The notes beneath the pieces are model-generated. The model did not search any database and was not told the DNA's origin. It worked only from the letters and a program-made list of their open reading frames with translations. From Candidatus Eisenbergiella stercoravium (GTDB lineage: Bacteria > Bacillota > Clostridia > Lachnospirales > Lachnospiraceae), in contig DXHY01000029.1 of assembly GCA_019113175.1 (NCBI GenBank), positions 1-64,000 of the forward strand: 64,000 bases of DNA, written 5' to 3'. Shown here piece after piece: positions 8,325 to 16,704 of this stretch. Within the stretch, counting starts at the first letter, position 1. Each line of letters begins with the position of its first letter. The position numbers and the translations under genes were made by a program.

Positions 8325-8660
8325 ATGACCAAAACACAGATTTTGAAGAAGGAAATTTTAAGCCAGTACAGAAGCGTAAGACAGTTTGCTCTTGAAATGC
8401 AGATTCCTTACAGCACTCTGGTGACAGCATTGGAACGCGGAATTGATGGAATGGCTTATGGCACGGTTATTAAAATGTGCAACAAGTTGAACCTGAATCC
8501 GGTAGATTTCAGTTCTCTGGAAAGAGATACCACCATCAGTGAGCAGCTTCTGGAAAACAGGGTTATGCAGTATTATGTGAAGCTGAATCAGGAAGGAAGA
8601 GACAAGATCCTTGGCCTGATGGATGATTTTGTACAGATTAAGAAATACAAGGCAAAATAA
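8325..8660 (+). CDS. Small HTH (Cro/C1-like) protein
   Basis: 111 residues. The N-terminal part (about 10-60) reads SVRQFALEMQIPYSTLVTALERGIDGMAYGTVIKMCNKLNLNP, a helix-turn-helix of the Cro/C1 type. The C-terminal half is helical (MQYYVKLNQEGRDKILGLMDDFVQI), probably for dimerisation. It is preceded by GGAGGG and its own promoter. It may regulate itself or glf, which begins 20 bases after its stop; that target is inferred from position. It does not resemble an integrated phage repressor more than any other small Xre protein, and no phage genes are nearby. Confidence 0.8.
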   Translation: MTKTQILKKEILSQYRSVRQFALEMQIPYSTLVTALERGIDGMAYGTVIKMCNKLNLNPVDFSSLERDTTISEQLLENRVMQYYVKLNQEGRDKILGLMDDFVQIKKYKAK

Positions 8661-8680
8661 AACATTAAGGAGAGATTTTC

Positions 8681-9799
8681 ATGCATTATGATTATCTGAT
8701 TGTAGGAACGGGGCTGTTTGGAGCGTGCTTTGCACATGAGATGCACAAGGCTGGGAAGAGCTGCCTGCTGATTGACAGAAGAGACCATATTGCCGGAAAT
8801 ATCTACACGCAGGAGAGTATGGGCATTCAGGTACACAGATACGGTGCCCATATTTTTCACACCTCGGACAGACAGATCTGGGACTATGTGAGGGGATTCG
8901 CGGAGTTTAACCACTACATCAATTCTCCGGTGGCCATCTATAAGGATGAGCTGTACAATCTTCCTTTCAATATGAACACCTTCAGCCGGATGTGGGGGAT
9001 AAAGAGGCCGGCTGAGGCGAAGAAGATCATTGCGGACCAGATCGCAGAGCTGCACATCGGAGAACCTCAGAACCTGGAGGAGCAGGCGCTGTCACTGGCG
9101 GGACGCGATGTATATGAGAAGCTGATCAAGGGGTATACGGAAAAGCAGTGGGGGAGAGACTGCAGGGAGCTTCCTGCCTTTATTATCAGAAGAGTGCCGC
9201 TTCGATTTCGTTATGATAACAACTATTTCAATGACCCTTACCAGGGGATTCCGATTGGCGGCTACACGCAGATTGTGGAAAAAATGCTGGAGGGCAGCGC
9301 GGTGCGTACCGGCATTTCCTACCGGCAGTTTCTGGAGGAGAATGCATCCTCGGACGAGCCGGTTACCTGGGAGAAGCTGCTCTATACAGGCATGATTGAT
9401 GAGTATTTTGGCTATCAGCTCGGCGCTCTGGAATACCGTTCCCTGCGCTTTGAGACGGAGGAGCTTCCGGACGAGGATAACTACCAGGGAAATGCGGTGG
9501 TCAATTATACGGAAAGAGAGGTCCCTTGGACCCGTATCATTGAACATAAGCATTTTGAGTTCGGCACCGGCCGCGGAACCGTGATCACAAGGGAATATCC
9601 GGCGAAATGGCAGCCCGGTGACGAGCCCTATTATCCGGTAAACGACGAGAAGAACATGGCGCTGTACGAAAAATACCGTGCGCTGGCGGAGAAGGAAAAG
9701 AATGTTCTCTTCGGCGGAAGGCTCGGTGGCTATCGTTATTATGATATGGATAAGGTGCTGCGCGCGGCGCTGGATCTGGCGGCGCAGGAGCTTGCCTGA
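8681..9799 (+). CDS. glf: UDP-galactopyranose mutase
   Basis: 372 residues, the family's usual length. It interconverts UDP-galactopyranose and UDP-galactofuranose for cell-surface glycans, using reduced FAD. The N-terminal Rossmann motif (LIVGTGLFGACFAHEM) binds FAD; HRYGAHIFHTSD and the C-terminal FGGRLGGYRYYDMD are family signatures. AAGGAGAG precedes the ATG. No galactofuranosyltransferase or polysaccharide cluster is nearby, so glf stands alone behind the small HTH gene. Confidence 0.95.
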   Translation: MHYDYLIVGTGLFGACFAHEMHKAGKSCLLIDRRDHIAGNIYTQESMGIQVHRYGAHIFHTSDRQIWDYVRGFAEFNHYINSPVAIYKDELYNLPFNMNTFSRMWGIKRPAEAKKIIADQIAELHIGEPQNLEEQALSLAGRDVYEKLIKGYTEKQWGRDCRELPAFIIRRVPLRFRYDNNYFNDPYQGIPIGGYTQIVEKMLEGSAVRTGISYRQFLEENASSDEPVTWEKLLYTGMIDEYFGYQLGALEYRSLRFETEELPDEDNYQGNAVVNYTEREVPWTRIIEHKHFEFGTGRGTVITREYPAKWQPGDEPYYPVNDEKNMALYEKYRALAEKEKNVLFGGRLGGYRYYDMDKVLRAALDLAAQELA

Positions 9800-9858
9800 G
9801 GCGCTCTGCAGCTGTACGGGCAGTTTGCCCGGAAATTGGCACGAAAGGAAAAAGGGGA

Positions 9859-9886
9859 TTGCACTTTTTTCTTTTCGTGCTATAAT
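9859..9886 (+). promoter_or_regulatory. Promoter of the carboxyltransferase gene
   Basis: TTGCAC (9859-9864), a 16-base spacer and a perfect TATAAT (9881-9886). An imperfect GC-rich hairpin (9961-9998, TGCCGGC arms) lies between it and the gene. Confidence 0.65.
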
Positions 9887-10023
9887 AATGCAGAAAAGCT
9901 TTGAAATTCAAATAATTAAAAAATCAAGCAATCAGCGCTTCAAGATAAAATGAGAGCGCATGCCGGCGGCAGAAAAGCGGAAACGGCCGCTGCCGGCACA
10001 GGAAATGATGGAGGAAAAGAAAA

Positions 10024-11703
10024 ATGAACTGGGAACAGGCGAATCAGGATCTGGAGGCAAGACGGCAGAAGGCGGCTCTCGGCGGCGGAGAAGCGAGAAT
10101 CCAGAAGCAGCATGACGGCGGAAAGCTGACGGCGCGGGAGCGTCTGGAGCTTCTGTTTGACAAGGGAACCTTTGTGGAAACGGATGCCTTTGTGGAATCC
10201 AGGATCGATGATTTTGACCTGGATAAAAGGAGAGTGCCCGGTGACGGCGTGGTGACCGGATACGGCTATGTGGAAGGCCGTCTGGTCTATGCGGCCAGCG
10301 AGGATTTCACCGTGATCGGAGGAACGCTCGGAGAAAGCCATTCCATGAAAATCCGCAGAATTCAGGATATGGCGCTGGAAATGAAGGCTCCTTTTGTCTG
10401 CATCAACGACAGCGGCGGAGCGAGAATCGAAGAAGGTATCGACTCCTTAAGCGGCTATGCGGGAATGTTTCTGCGCCATACGAAGGCCAGCGGCGTGATC
10501 CCGCAGATCGCGGTGATCCTGGGGCCCTGCTCCGGCGGAGCCTGCTATGCTCCCGCCATCTGCGATTTCATTTTCATGGTGAAGGACACCTCGAAGATGT
10601 TCATCACCGGACCCAACGTGGTGAAGACGGTCATCAATGAGGAGACCACTGTGGAGGAGCTGGGCGGCGCCATGGTGCATGCCACGAAGAGCGGCGTATC
10701 GCACTTCACCTATGACAGCGAGCAGGAATGTCTGATGGGCGTGCGCAAGCTGCTGAACTATCTTCCTTCCAGCTACGACCAGAAGGCTCCGGTCATCATA
10801 AAGGAAGAAAAGAAGGCCCTGTCCAGAAGCTTCAACCGTGTTCTTGGCAATCTGGGAAGAAAGCTGCACGGGAAAAAGGAAAAAGAGGTCAGGGAAATGG
10901 CTTCCAGGGAGGGGCTGGCCCGCGAGGGTTCAGGCCGGAAGAAACTGAATCCCTGCGCTCTGCTCACGGAGATCGTACCGGACAATTCCAGACATGCCTA
11001 TGATGTGAAAAAGGTCATTGACTGCGTTGTGGACTGGGACAGCTTTTTCGAGGTGCAGGAGCAGTTCGCAAAGAACGTGGTGGTGGGCTTCGCCCGCATG
11101 GAGGGCAATACCGTAGGCATCGTTGCGAATCAGCCGATGGTGATGGGCGGTTCCCTGGATTACCATGCTTCCGATAAGGCGGCGCGTTTCATCCGCTTCT
11201 GTGACTGCTTTAACATCCCGCTGATCACCCTGGTGGATGTGCCCGCCTTTCTGCCCGGCACCGCGCAGGAGCACAACGGCATCATCCGCCACGGCGCGAA
11301 GATGCTCTATGCTTACTCCGAGGCCACCGTGCCGAAGATCACGGTCATCATGCGCAAGGCCTACGGCGGCGCCTACATCGCCATGAACTCCAAGGAGATG
11401 GGCGCGGATTACGTATACGCCTGGCCCATTGCGGAAATTGCCGTGATGGGAGCGGAAGGAGCCGTAAACATCGCGTTCCGCAGAAAAATCAAGGCGGCTC
11501 CGGATCCGGAGGCGATGCGCGCCGAGTGCATCCGGGAATATGAGGAACGCTTCCTCAATCCCTATGTGGCAGCTTCCCGCGGCTTCGTGGACGAGGTCAT
11601 CCGTCCGGACGAGACCAGAGAAAGACTGCTCTCCGCTCTGAAGGCCTTTGCCGGAAAGGAAGCGGCAAACCCGAAGAAGAAGCACGGAAACATTCCACTG
11701 TAA
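10024..11703 (+). CDS. Acyl-CoA carboxylase carboxyltransferase (propionyl-CoA / methylmalonyl-CoA type)
   Basis: 559 residues with both carboxyltransferase halves fused. These enzymes move CO2 from carboxybiotin to acetyl-, propionyl- or similar acyl-CoA, or act in the reverse decarboxylase direction. The N-terminal half has SGGARIEEGIDSLSGY and GPCSGGACYAPAICDF; the C-terminal half has DVPAFLPGTAQEHNGIIRHGAK and MRKAYGGAYIAMNSKEMGAD. It ends KKKHGNIPL, the common tail of this family. Between the halves (about 262-300) is a basic insert (ALSRSFNRVLGNLGRKLHGKKEKE) that makes it some 40 residues longer than usual. No biotin carboxylase, biotin carrier or decarboxylase membrane subunit is adjacent, so the holoenzyme type stays open. 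Confidence 0.9.
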   Translation: MNWEQANQDLEARRQKAALGGGEARIQKQHDGGKLTARERLELLFDKGTFVETDAFVESRIDDFDLDKRRVPGDGVVTGYGYVEGRLVYAASEDFTVIGGTLGESHSMKIRRIQDMALEMKAPFVCINDSGGARIEEGIDSLSGYAGMFLRHTKASGVIPQIAVILGPCSGGACYAPAICDFIFMVKDTSKMFITGPNVVKTVINEETTVEELGGAMVHATKSGVSHFTYDSEQECLMGVRKLLNYLPSSYDQKAPVIIKEEKKALSRSFNRVLGNLGRKLHGKKEKEVREMASREGLAREGSGRKKLNPCALLTEIVPDNSRHAYDVKKVIDCVVDWDSFFEVQEQFAKNVVVGFARMEGNTVGIVANQPMVMGGSLDYHASDKAARFIRFCDCFNIPLITLVDVPAFLPGTAQEHNGIIRHGAKMLYAYSEATVPKITVIMRKAYGGAYIAMNSKEMGADYVYAWPIAEIAVMGAEGAVNIAFRRKIKAAPDPEAMRAECIREYEERFLNPYVAASRGFVDEVIRPDETRERLLSALKAFAGKEAANPKKKHGNIPL

Positions 11704-11852
11704 AAGTTCACTCATCCGCACAGGGCGGCAGGCACCAATTGACGTGCCTGCCGTTTCTGATGTATGATGGCTTCAGACAGAACGGGGAATCACGAACCGC
11801 CGTTTTGGAGAAAAATGCGGGAAAGCCGCCGAATGAAAGAGAGCGCAGAAGC

Positions 11853-12539
11853 ATGACGGAAAAAGAAAAAAATAACAGCGGGAAAAAAATCTGCATCTGC
11901 CTGAAAGAAAATATCCTGCCCGTGGGAAAAAACGGGGTACCGGCCGCTGAAAGAAAAACGCTTTCCCATCGCCTTCTGTATGAGGCTGCCTCTCTCTGCC
12001 TGGGTCAGAGCGGACGGCTTCCTGCATCCGGAGGGCCGGAAGCGGATTCCTGGAGGATTGAGGAAGGAAAATACGGGAAGCCGTATTTTCCGGAGCATCC
12101 TGAACTCCATTTTTCCATCAGCCACAGCAGTACCGTCTGGTGCTGCGCGTTTTCTGCTTCTCCTGTCGGACTGGATATTCAGATGCACGGTTTTACCGGA
12201 AAAAAGGTGCCTCAGGAGAAGGTGCAGGAACAGCTCCGGCTTCGTCAGAAACGGATTGCTGACCGCTTTTTCCATCCATCCGAACGCCTGTGGCTTAAGA
12301 ACGGGGGAGATTTTTTCGATGTCTGGGCGGCAAAGGAAAGCTATGTGAAATATATCGGGGAGGGAATGCACCGAAGCTTTGAAAGCTTTGCCACAGCCGA
12401 TGAGAACGGACTTCTTCCTTATGTGAAGGGCGAGGGGCCGCGGGCGCAGCTGCGGCATCTGCCCGCTCCGGCCGGCTGCAGCCTCTGTTTGTGCGCAGAA
12501 CGGATCGGCGGAGTGGAAGTTTTGTCAGAAATGGCTTGA
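11853..12539 (+). CDS. 4'-phosphopantetheinyl transferase (Sfp-like)
   Basis: 228 residues. It would transfer phosphopantetheine from CoA to a serine of an acyl or peptidyl carrier protein. Magnesium- and CoA-binding signatures are visible: VGLDIQ with D108, and WAAKESYVKY with W158, K161 and E162. HFSISHSS is the usual histidine/serine strand before them. The ATG at 11853 is preferred; the in-frame start at 11739 would add 38 residues with no similarity to the family. No polyketide or nonribosomal peptide genes are in the window. The stop codon overlaps the rpmG promoter. Confidence 0.88.
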   Translation: MTEKEKNNSGKKICICLKENILPVGKNGVPAAERKTLSHRLLYEAASLCLGQSGRLPASGGPEADSWRIEEGKYGKPYFPEHPELHFSISHSSTVWCCAFSASPVGLDIQMHGFTGKKVPQEKVQEQLRLRQKRIADRFFHPSERLWLKNGGDFFDVWAAKESYVKYIGEGMHRSFESFATADENGLLPYVKGEGPRAQLRHLPAPAGCSLCLCAERIGGVEVLSEMA

Positions 12540-12564
12540 CGCACGGACAATCCTGTGCTATAGT
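12536..12564 (+). promoter_or_regulatory. Promoter of the rpmG-secE-nusG-rplK-rplA unit
   Basis: TTGACG (12536-12541), a 17-base spacer and TATAGT (12559-12564). The -35 box overlaps the stop codon of the upstream gene. A T-rich run follows near 12589-12599. Confidence 0.8.
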
Positions 12565-12640
12565 CATAGGGCGAGATAAGATTTAGGTCTTTTTTTTATG
12601 CTTAAAATCAGGAAAATTACTCAGTCGGAGGTGGATTACC

Positions 12641-12790
12641 ATGCGTACAAGAATTACACTGGCATGTACGGAATGCAAGCAGCGCAACTACAACACAACC
12701 AAGGATAAGAAGGCGCATCCGGACAGAATGGAAACCAAAAAGTACTGCAGATTCTGCAGGAAGCACACGGTACACAAGGAAACGAAGTAA
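12641..12790 (+). CDS. rpmG: 50S ribosomal protein L33
   Basis: 49 residues starting [17 protein letters not shown], preceded by GGAGGTGG. It retains two CxxC pairs (CTEC at residues 9-12 and CRFC), so it is the zinc-binding C+ paralog. The order rpmG-secE-nusG is the standard Firmicute arrangement. Confidence 0.96.
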   Translation: MRTRITLACTECKQRNYNTTKDKKAHPDRMETKKYCRFCRKHTVHKETK

Positions 12791-12879
12791 TATCCGCAGG
12801 AACGTTTTTCGGGGCGTGTGTCGCTGTGCGGGTTTTCTGAAGGTTTCAGACGGCCCGCACGGCAGAATGTGAGGTAAGA

Positions 12880-13095
12880 ATGAACAATTCTTCAAAAGAA
12901 GCAAAAGCGGCCAAACCGGCCAAGCCGAAATTCTTCCACGGCGTAAAGGCCGAGCTGAAGAAGATTACATGGCCGGACAGAGAGCTTCTGCTGAAGCAGT
13001 CTGTTGCTGTTGTTGCGATTTCCATCGTTCTGGGAGCGGTCATTGCTGTTCTTGATCTGGTTCTTCAGTATGCGATTGATTTCCTTGTAAAATAA
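12880..13095 (+). CDS. secE: Preprotein translocase subunit SecE
   Basis: 71 residues. A basic, Ala/Lys-rich N-terminus leads into the conserved amphipathic helix FFHGVKAELKKITWPDREL and one membrane helix (about 40-65), the single-span form typical of Gram-positive bacteria. SecE clamps the two halves of SecY in the membrane translocon. Confidence 0.95.
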   Translation: MNNSSKEAKAAKPAKPKFFHGVKAELKKITWPDRELLLKQSVAVVAISIVLGAVIAVLDLVLQYAIDFLVK

Positions 13096-13113
13096 CAGTG
13101 GCGGGGTGGACAT

Positions 13114-13632
13114 ATGGCAGAGGCAAACTGGTATGTTGTCCATACCTATTCCGGTTATGAGAATAAGGTAAAGGCCAACATCGAGAAAACAATTGAAAAC
13201 AGGCACCTGGAGGATGAGATCCTGGAGGTCCGCGTTCCGCTGCAGGATGTGGTGGAGATGAAGAACGGATCCAGAAGGGTTGTCCAGAAGAAGCTGTTCC
13301 CCGGTTATGTGCTGATCAATATGGTCATGAACGACGATACCTGGTACGTGGTGAGAAACACCCGCGGTGTGACAGGGTTCGTCGGCCCGGGAAGCAAACC
13401 GGTGCCGCTTACGGAAGCGGAAATGAAGCCGCTCGGCATTCAGACGGAAAACGTCTCCATCGATTTTGGCGAAGGAGATATGATCGTTGTCGTTGCCGGA
13501 GCATGGAAGGATACGGTCGGCGTGGTTCAGAAGATTGACTACAGCAAGCAGACCGCCACGATCAATGTGGAGCTGTTCGGCAGGGAGACTCCTGTGGAGA
13601 TCAGCTTTGCAGAAGTTCGTAAATCACAGTAG
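13114..13632 (+). CDS. nusG: Transcription termination/antitermination protein NusG
   Basis: 172 residues. The NGN domain (WYVVHTYSGYENKVKANIEK...LFPGYVLINM...RNTRGVTGFVG) binds RNA polymerase; the C-terminal KOW domain (GDMIVVVAGAWKDTVGVVQKID) contacts Rho or ribosomal protein S10. Length and spacing are normal. It follows secE after 18 bases, as in most Firmicutes. Confidence 0.96.
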   Translation: MAEANWYVVHTYSGYENKVKANIEKTIENRHLEDEILEVRVPLQDVVEMKNGSRRVVQKKLFPGYVLINMVMNDDTWYVVRNTRGVTGFVGPGSKPVPLTEAEMKPLGIQTENVSIDFGEGDMIVVVAGAWKDTVGVVQKIDYSKQTATINVELFGRETPVEISFAEVRKSQ

Positions 13633-13663
13633 TTTGACGTTTGACGGAGTGATCCGTTGAGCT

Positions 13664-13737
13664 GTGGAAGCAGTGCCCCGGCAGCGCCGGGCCATACGAT
13701 CTGATTTCGTATGCAGAAAATGGCTGCGCCATACCAC
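13664..13737 (+). promoter_or_regulatory. Folded leader before rplK, candidate L1 site
   Basis: A GTGG/CCAC outer pairing encloses GGAAGCAGTGCCCCGGC on the 5' side and GGCTGCGCCATACCAC on the 3' side, plus an internal ATACGA/TCGTAT hairpin. A closely similar arrangement recurs at 14256-14310 before rplA. L1 is known to control its own operon by binding an rRNA-like mRNA site; assigning that role here is an inference. Confidence 0.4.
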
Positions 13738-13760
13738 ATTATATTTAGGAGGTGCCTGAC

Positions 13761-14186
13761 ATGGCAAAGAAAGTTACAGGATACATCAAGTTACAGATCC
13801 CTGCGGGAAAGGCTACCCCGGCTCCCCCGGTTGGTCCTGCGCTCGGTCAGCATGGTGTAAACATCGTTGAATTCACCAAGCAGTTCAACGCAAGAACAGC
13901 GGATAAGGGCGACCTGATCATCCCTGTTGTCATTACCGTGTACGCGGACAGAAGCTTCAGCTTCATTACCAAGACTCCGCCTGCGGCTGTTCTTCTGAAG
14001 AAGGCCTGCAATCTGAAGTCCGGTTCCGGCGTGCCGAACAAGACGAAGGTTGCGACGATTTCCAAGGATAAGGTAAGAGAAATCGCCGAGATGAAGATGC
14101 CTGACCTGAATGCGGCAAGCGTGGAAGCGGCAATGAGCATGATCGCCGGAACGGCAAGAAGCATGGGCATTGTTGTAGAGGACTAA
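13761..14186 (+). CDS. rplK: 50S ribosomal protein L11
   Basis: 141 residues from the ATG at 13761, which follows GGAGGTG; a GTG nine bases upstream lies inside that site and is rejected. Conserved stretches include [20 protein letters not shown] and the C-terminal GTARSMGI. L11 binds 23S rRNA at the GTPase-associated centre and is needed for RelA-type sensing. Confidence 0.97.
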   Translation: MAKKVTGYIKLQIPAGKATPAPPVGPALGQHGVNIVEFTKQFNARTADKGDLIIPVVITVYADRSFSFITKTPPAAVLLKKACNLKSGSGVPNKTKVATISKDKVREIAEMKMPDLNAASVEAAMSMIAGTARSMGIVVED

Positions 14187-14255
14187 GGGACATGTACGGG
14201 ATCCGCGCCTCATTGGAAGCGATGGATCCGGCAGACTGTTTTGTTTGTAAAAATT

Positions 14256-14310
14256 GGGAGCAGTGCTCCGGCTGACAGGCCGAATATCAGAGGGCGCTGC
14301 GTTAACCACC
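14256..14310 (+). promoter_or_regulatory. Folded leader before rplA, candidate L1 site
   Basis: GGGAGCAGTGCTCCGGC followed after a short interval by GGCGCTGCGTTAACCACC. GCAGTGC can pair with GCGCTGC, allowing G-U. It resembles the segment before rplK in both arms, and lies just upstream of the rplA ribosome binding site. Confidence 0.4.
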
Positions 14311-14326
14311 AACGGAGGAATGGAAA

Positions 14327-15019
14327 ATGAAACATGGTAAGAAATATACTGAGGCCGCGAAGCAGGTAGACCGCAGTGTGGCATATGAGCCCGCTGATGC
14401 GATCGCTCTGGCAAAGAAGACGGCAACCGCAAAGTTTGACGAGACGATTGAGGTTCACATCAGAACCGGATGTGACGGACGTCATGCGGAGCAGCAGATC
14501 CGTGGCGCCGTAGTTCTTCCCAACGGAACCGGTAAGACCGTAAAGGTTCTGGTTTTTGCAAAGGGAGACAAGGTGAATGAGGCGGAAGCTGCCGGAGCGG
14601 ATTATGTTGGAGGAGATGAGCTCATCCCCAGAATCCAGAACGAAGGCTGGCTTGATTTCGACGTGGTTGTTGCTACCCCTGACATGATGGGCGTTGTGGG
14701 ACGTCTCGGTAAGATCCTCGGACCCAAGGGCCTGATGCCCAACCCGAAGGCCGGTACGGTTACGATGGATGTAACCAAGGCCGTAAACGATATTAAAGCC
14801 GGTAAGATCGAGTACAGACTGGATAAGTCCAACATCGTTCACGTGCCGATCGGAAAGGCTTCCTTCACGGAAGAGAAGCTTCAGGAGAACTTCAATGCGC
14901 TGATGGATGCCATTGTAAAGGCAAGACCCTCCGCTCTGAAGGGACAGTACCTCAAGAGCATCACGCTCGCTTCCACGATGGGCCCTGGCGTTAAGGTTTC
15001 CACCGCGAAGTTCGGCTGA
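14327..15019 (+). CDS. rplA: 50S ribosomal protein L1
   Basis: 230 residues, GGAGG at normal distance. Signatures [15 protein letters not shown] and the C-terminal [19 protein letters not shown] are intact. L1 forms the ribosomal stalk at the E site and is a classical translational autorepressor. The usual next genes, rplJ and rplL, are displaced by about 3.5 kb here. Confidence 0.97.
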   Translation: MKHGKKYTEAAKQVDRSVAYEPADAIALAKKTATAKFDETIEVHIRTGCDGRHAEQQIRGAVVLPNGTGKTVKVLVFAKGDKVNEAEAAGADYVGGDELIPRIQNEGWLDFDVVVATPDMMGVVGRLGKILGPKGLMPNPKAGTVTMDVTKAVNDIKAGKIEYRLDKSNIVHVPIGKASFTEEKLQENFNALMDAIVKARPSALKGQYLKSITLASTMGPGVKVSTAKFG

Positions 15020-15050
15020 TTGACTGAAAATAAGCATAAATCAAAAATAG

Positions 15051-15080
15051 AACGGACACCGCATCTGGTGTCCGTTTTCT
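15051..15080. terminator. Bidirectional terminator between rplA and the gerA-like gene
   Basis: AACGGACACC-GCATCT-GGTGTCCGTT is a perfect 10-bp stem followed by TTTC on the + strand; read on the minus strand it is followed by a T-rich stretch (CTATTTTTGATT). It separates two convergent genes. Confidence 0.85.
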
Positions 15081-16515
15081 ATTGCCTTTTCCATACTTTA
15101 TCCGGCTGTGCCTTTGCAACGGGATAGCGGAACAGCAGCGTTCTGAGCGCCTTCCAGTTGAAGGGAAACAGCGGCCAGAAGTAGCTTTTTCCGCCGAAGG
15201 TGGGCGTGGTCAGAATGGAAATGAGGATCAGGGCAAGGCCTCCCAGAAAGCCCCACAGGCCGAAAAGGGCGGTGGTGACAATCAGAAAGATCCGGTACAG
15301 CCGGATCCCGTCTCCGAATTCCAGGCTGGAGAGCGTCAGTGAGGCCAGCATGGTGACGGCAGCATAAAACAGGATTTCCATGGAGGCCCAGTTCAGCTCC
15401 ACCGCGATATCTCCGATGATCAGTCCGCCGATGATGGAGAGGGAGCCGGAGAACTGGCTGGAGCGCAGCGTGGCGGAATAGCGGAACAGATCCAGAAGAA
15501 ACTCCACGGCAAACACGTAGAAAATGACGGTGGGCCCGGGCAGATCCTGTGTGGACAGAAGGTTCCATTTTTCGGAGAGCTGTGGAAAATGGGCGGTGAT
15601 TAACAGAAACAGCGGCATGAGAACGAGGCTGATGGGGATGCATAGAAAACGCACCAGCCGGAAGTAGGTGCCGACCACCGTGCTTTTATAATAATCCTCC
15701 GGACTCTGGGTAAACTGGAAAATGGTGCAGGGCAGAATCAGCACGGCGGGAGAGTTATCCACGATGACAGCGATGTGGCCCTCCGTCAGGTAGCTGCAGG
15801 CCACGTCCGGACGTTCCGTCAGGAAAATACTGGGCAGGAGATGGAACCATTTTTTCTTCACCAGCAGCTCCTCCAGACTTTTGGAGCCCATGGTGAGAGC
15901 GGTGACGGGGAGGGAGGAGAGCTTCCGGCTCAGCTCCTTTACCAGCTCCATGTCGGCAGCCTGATCCAGATAGGCGATGGCCACGTCTGTTCTGCTTTCG
16001 CTTCCCACGCTGGCAAGCTCAAAGGTGAGCCGGGGATCGCGGATGCGCCGCCGGATCAGATTGGCGTTGAACAGAAGGGTTTCCACAAATCCGTCCCGCG
16101 CGCCCTTCGTCACCTTCTCAGCGTCCGGCTCCGAAATGCTGCGCGCCGGATAGGTCCGTACATCCAGAAGGATCGCCTGGCTGAAACCGTCCAGCATAAG
16201 AAGGGACGGGCCGCTTAAGAGATTGCGCAGGATATCATCCCAGTCGTCGGACAGGGAGGTCTGCACATAGCCGATTTTGGAATCCATGTATTTCTGAATG
16301 TCTTCTATTTTCAGATTCTGCGTATAAAGAGGATTCTGAAGATCGGAAAAAATCTGCTGAAGGATTTCCACCTTCAGAAAACCGTTGATACCGATCCAGA
16401 AGCCCCTTGTTTCTCCCAGATACAACTGTCTCGTGACCAGATCGAAGCTTTTTCCAAGTGGAAGAAGCTCATGTGCGCGGCGGATATTTTCATCAAGATC
16501 TGTGGATAATTTCAT
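15079..16515 (-). CDS. Spore germination protein, GerA/SpoVAF family
   Basis: About 478 residues. The soluble N-terminal region (1-270) contains DDWDDILRNLLSGPSLLMLDGFSQAILLDVRTYPARSISEPDAEKVTKGARDGFVE in three readable parts, the signature of GerA-type A subunits; FRDRPD-like text appears as LTERPDVACSYL. Five or so membrane helices follow (about 285-450). The family forms nutrient receptors or, as SpoVAF, sits with the dipicolinate channel in the spore inner membrane. No B or C subunit and no spoVA gene is adjacent, so it is an orphan. ATG at 16515 has GAGGC about ten bases upstream; a TTG at 16524 is too close to it. Confidence 0.88.
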   Translation of the reverse strand: MKLSTDLDENIRRAHELLPLGKSFDLVTRQLYLGETRGFWIGINGFLKVEILQQIFSDLQNPLYTQNLKIEDIQKYMDSKIGYVQTSLSDDWDDILRNLLSGPSLLMLDGFSQAILLDVRTYPARSISEPDAEKVTKGARDGFVETLLFNANLIRRRIRDPRLTFELASVGSESRTDVAIAYLDQAADMELVKELSRKLSSLPVTALTMGSKSLEELLVKKKWFHLLPSIFLTERPDVACSYLTEGHIAVIVDNSPAVLILPCTIFQFTQSPEDYYKSTVVGTYFRLVRFLCIPISLVLMPLFLLITAHFPQLSEKWNLLSTQDLPGPTVIFYVFAVEFLLDLFRYSATLRSSQFSGSLSIIGGLIIGDIAVELNWASMEILFYAAVTMLASLTLSSLEFGDGIRLYRIFLIVTTALFGLWGFLGGLALILISILTTPTFGGKSYFWPLFPFNWKALRTLLFRYPVAKAQPDKVWKRQ

Positions 16516-16675
16516 GAAATTCAATGCCTCTTGTTGATAAGGATGAAAAGCCCTGCTGGCTGCAGGCGCTCAGGGCGGGGGTACGGAAACAGTATGTGCA
16601 GTGCTGCGTATTTTTATCCCCGATGGAACCCGCAGCCGGGCCACTCTTTTCCTGCATCCGCGCGGCGCTTTCTGC

Positions 16676-16704
16676 TTGACGGAAATGGATCCATGAAGGA
16701 TAAT
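16676..16704 (+). promoter_or_regulatory. Candidate promoter overlapping the capA-like start
   Basis: TTGACG (16676-16681), a 17-base spacer and GATAAT (16699-16704). The -10 box lies inside the first codons of the longer gene model, so a transcript from it would force use of the later ATG at 16783. Confidence 0.4.
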
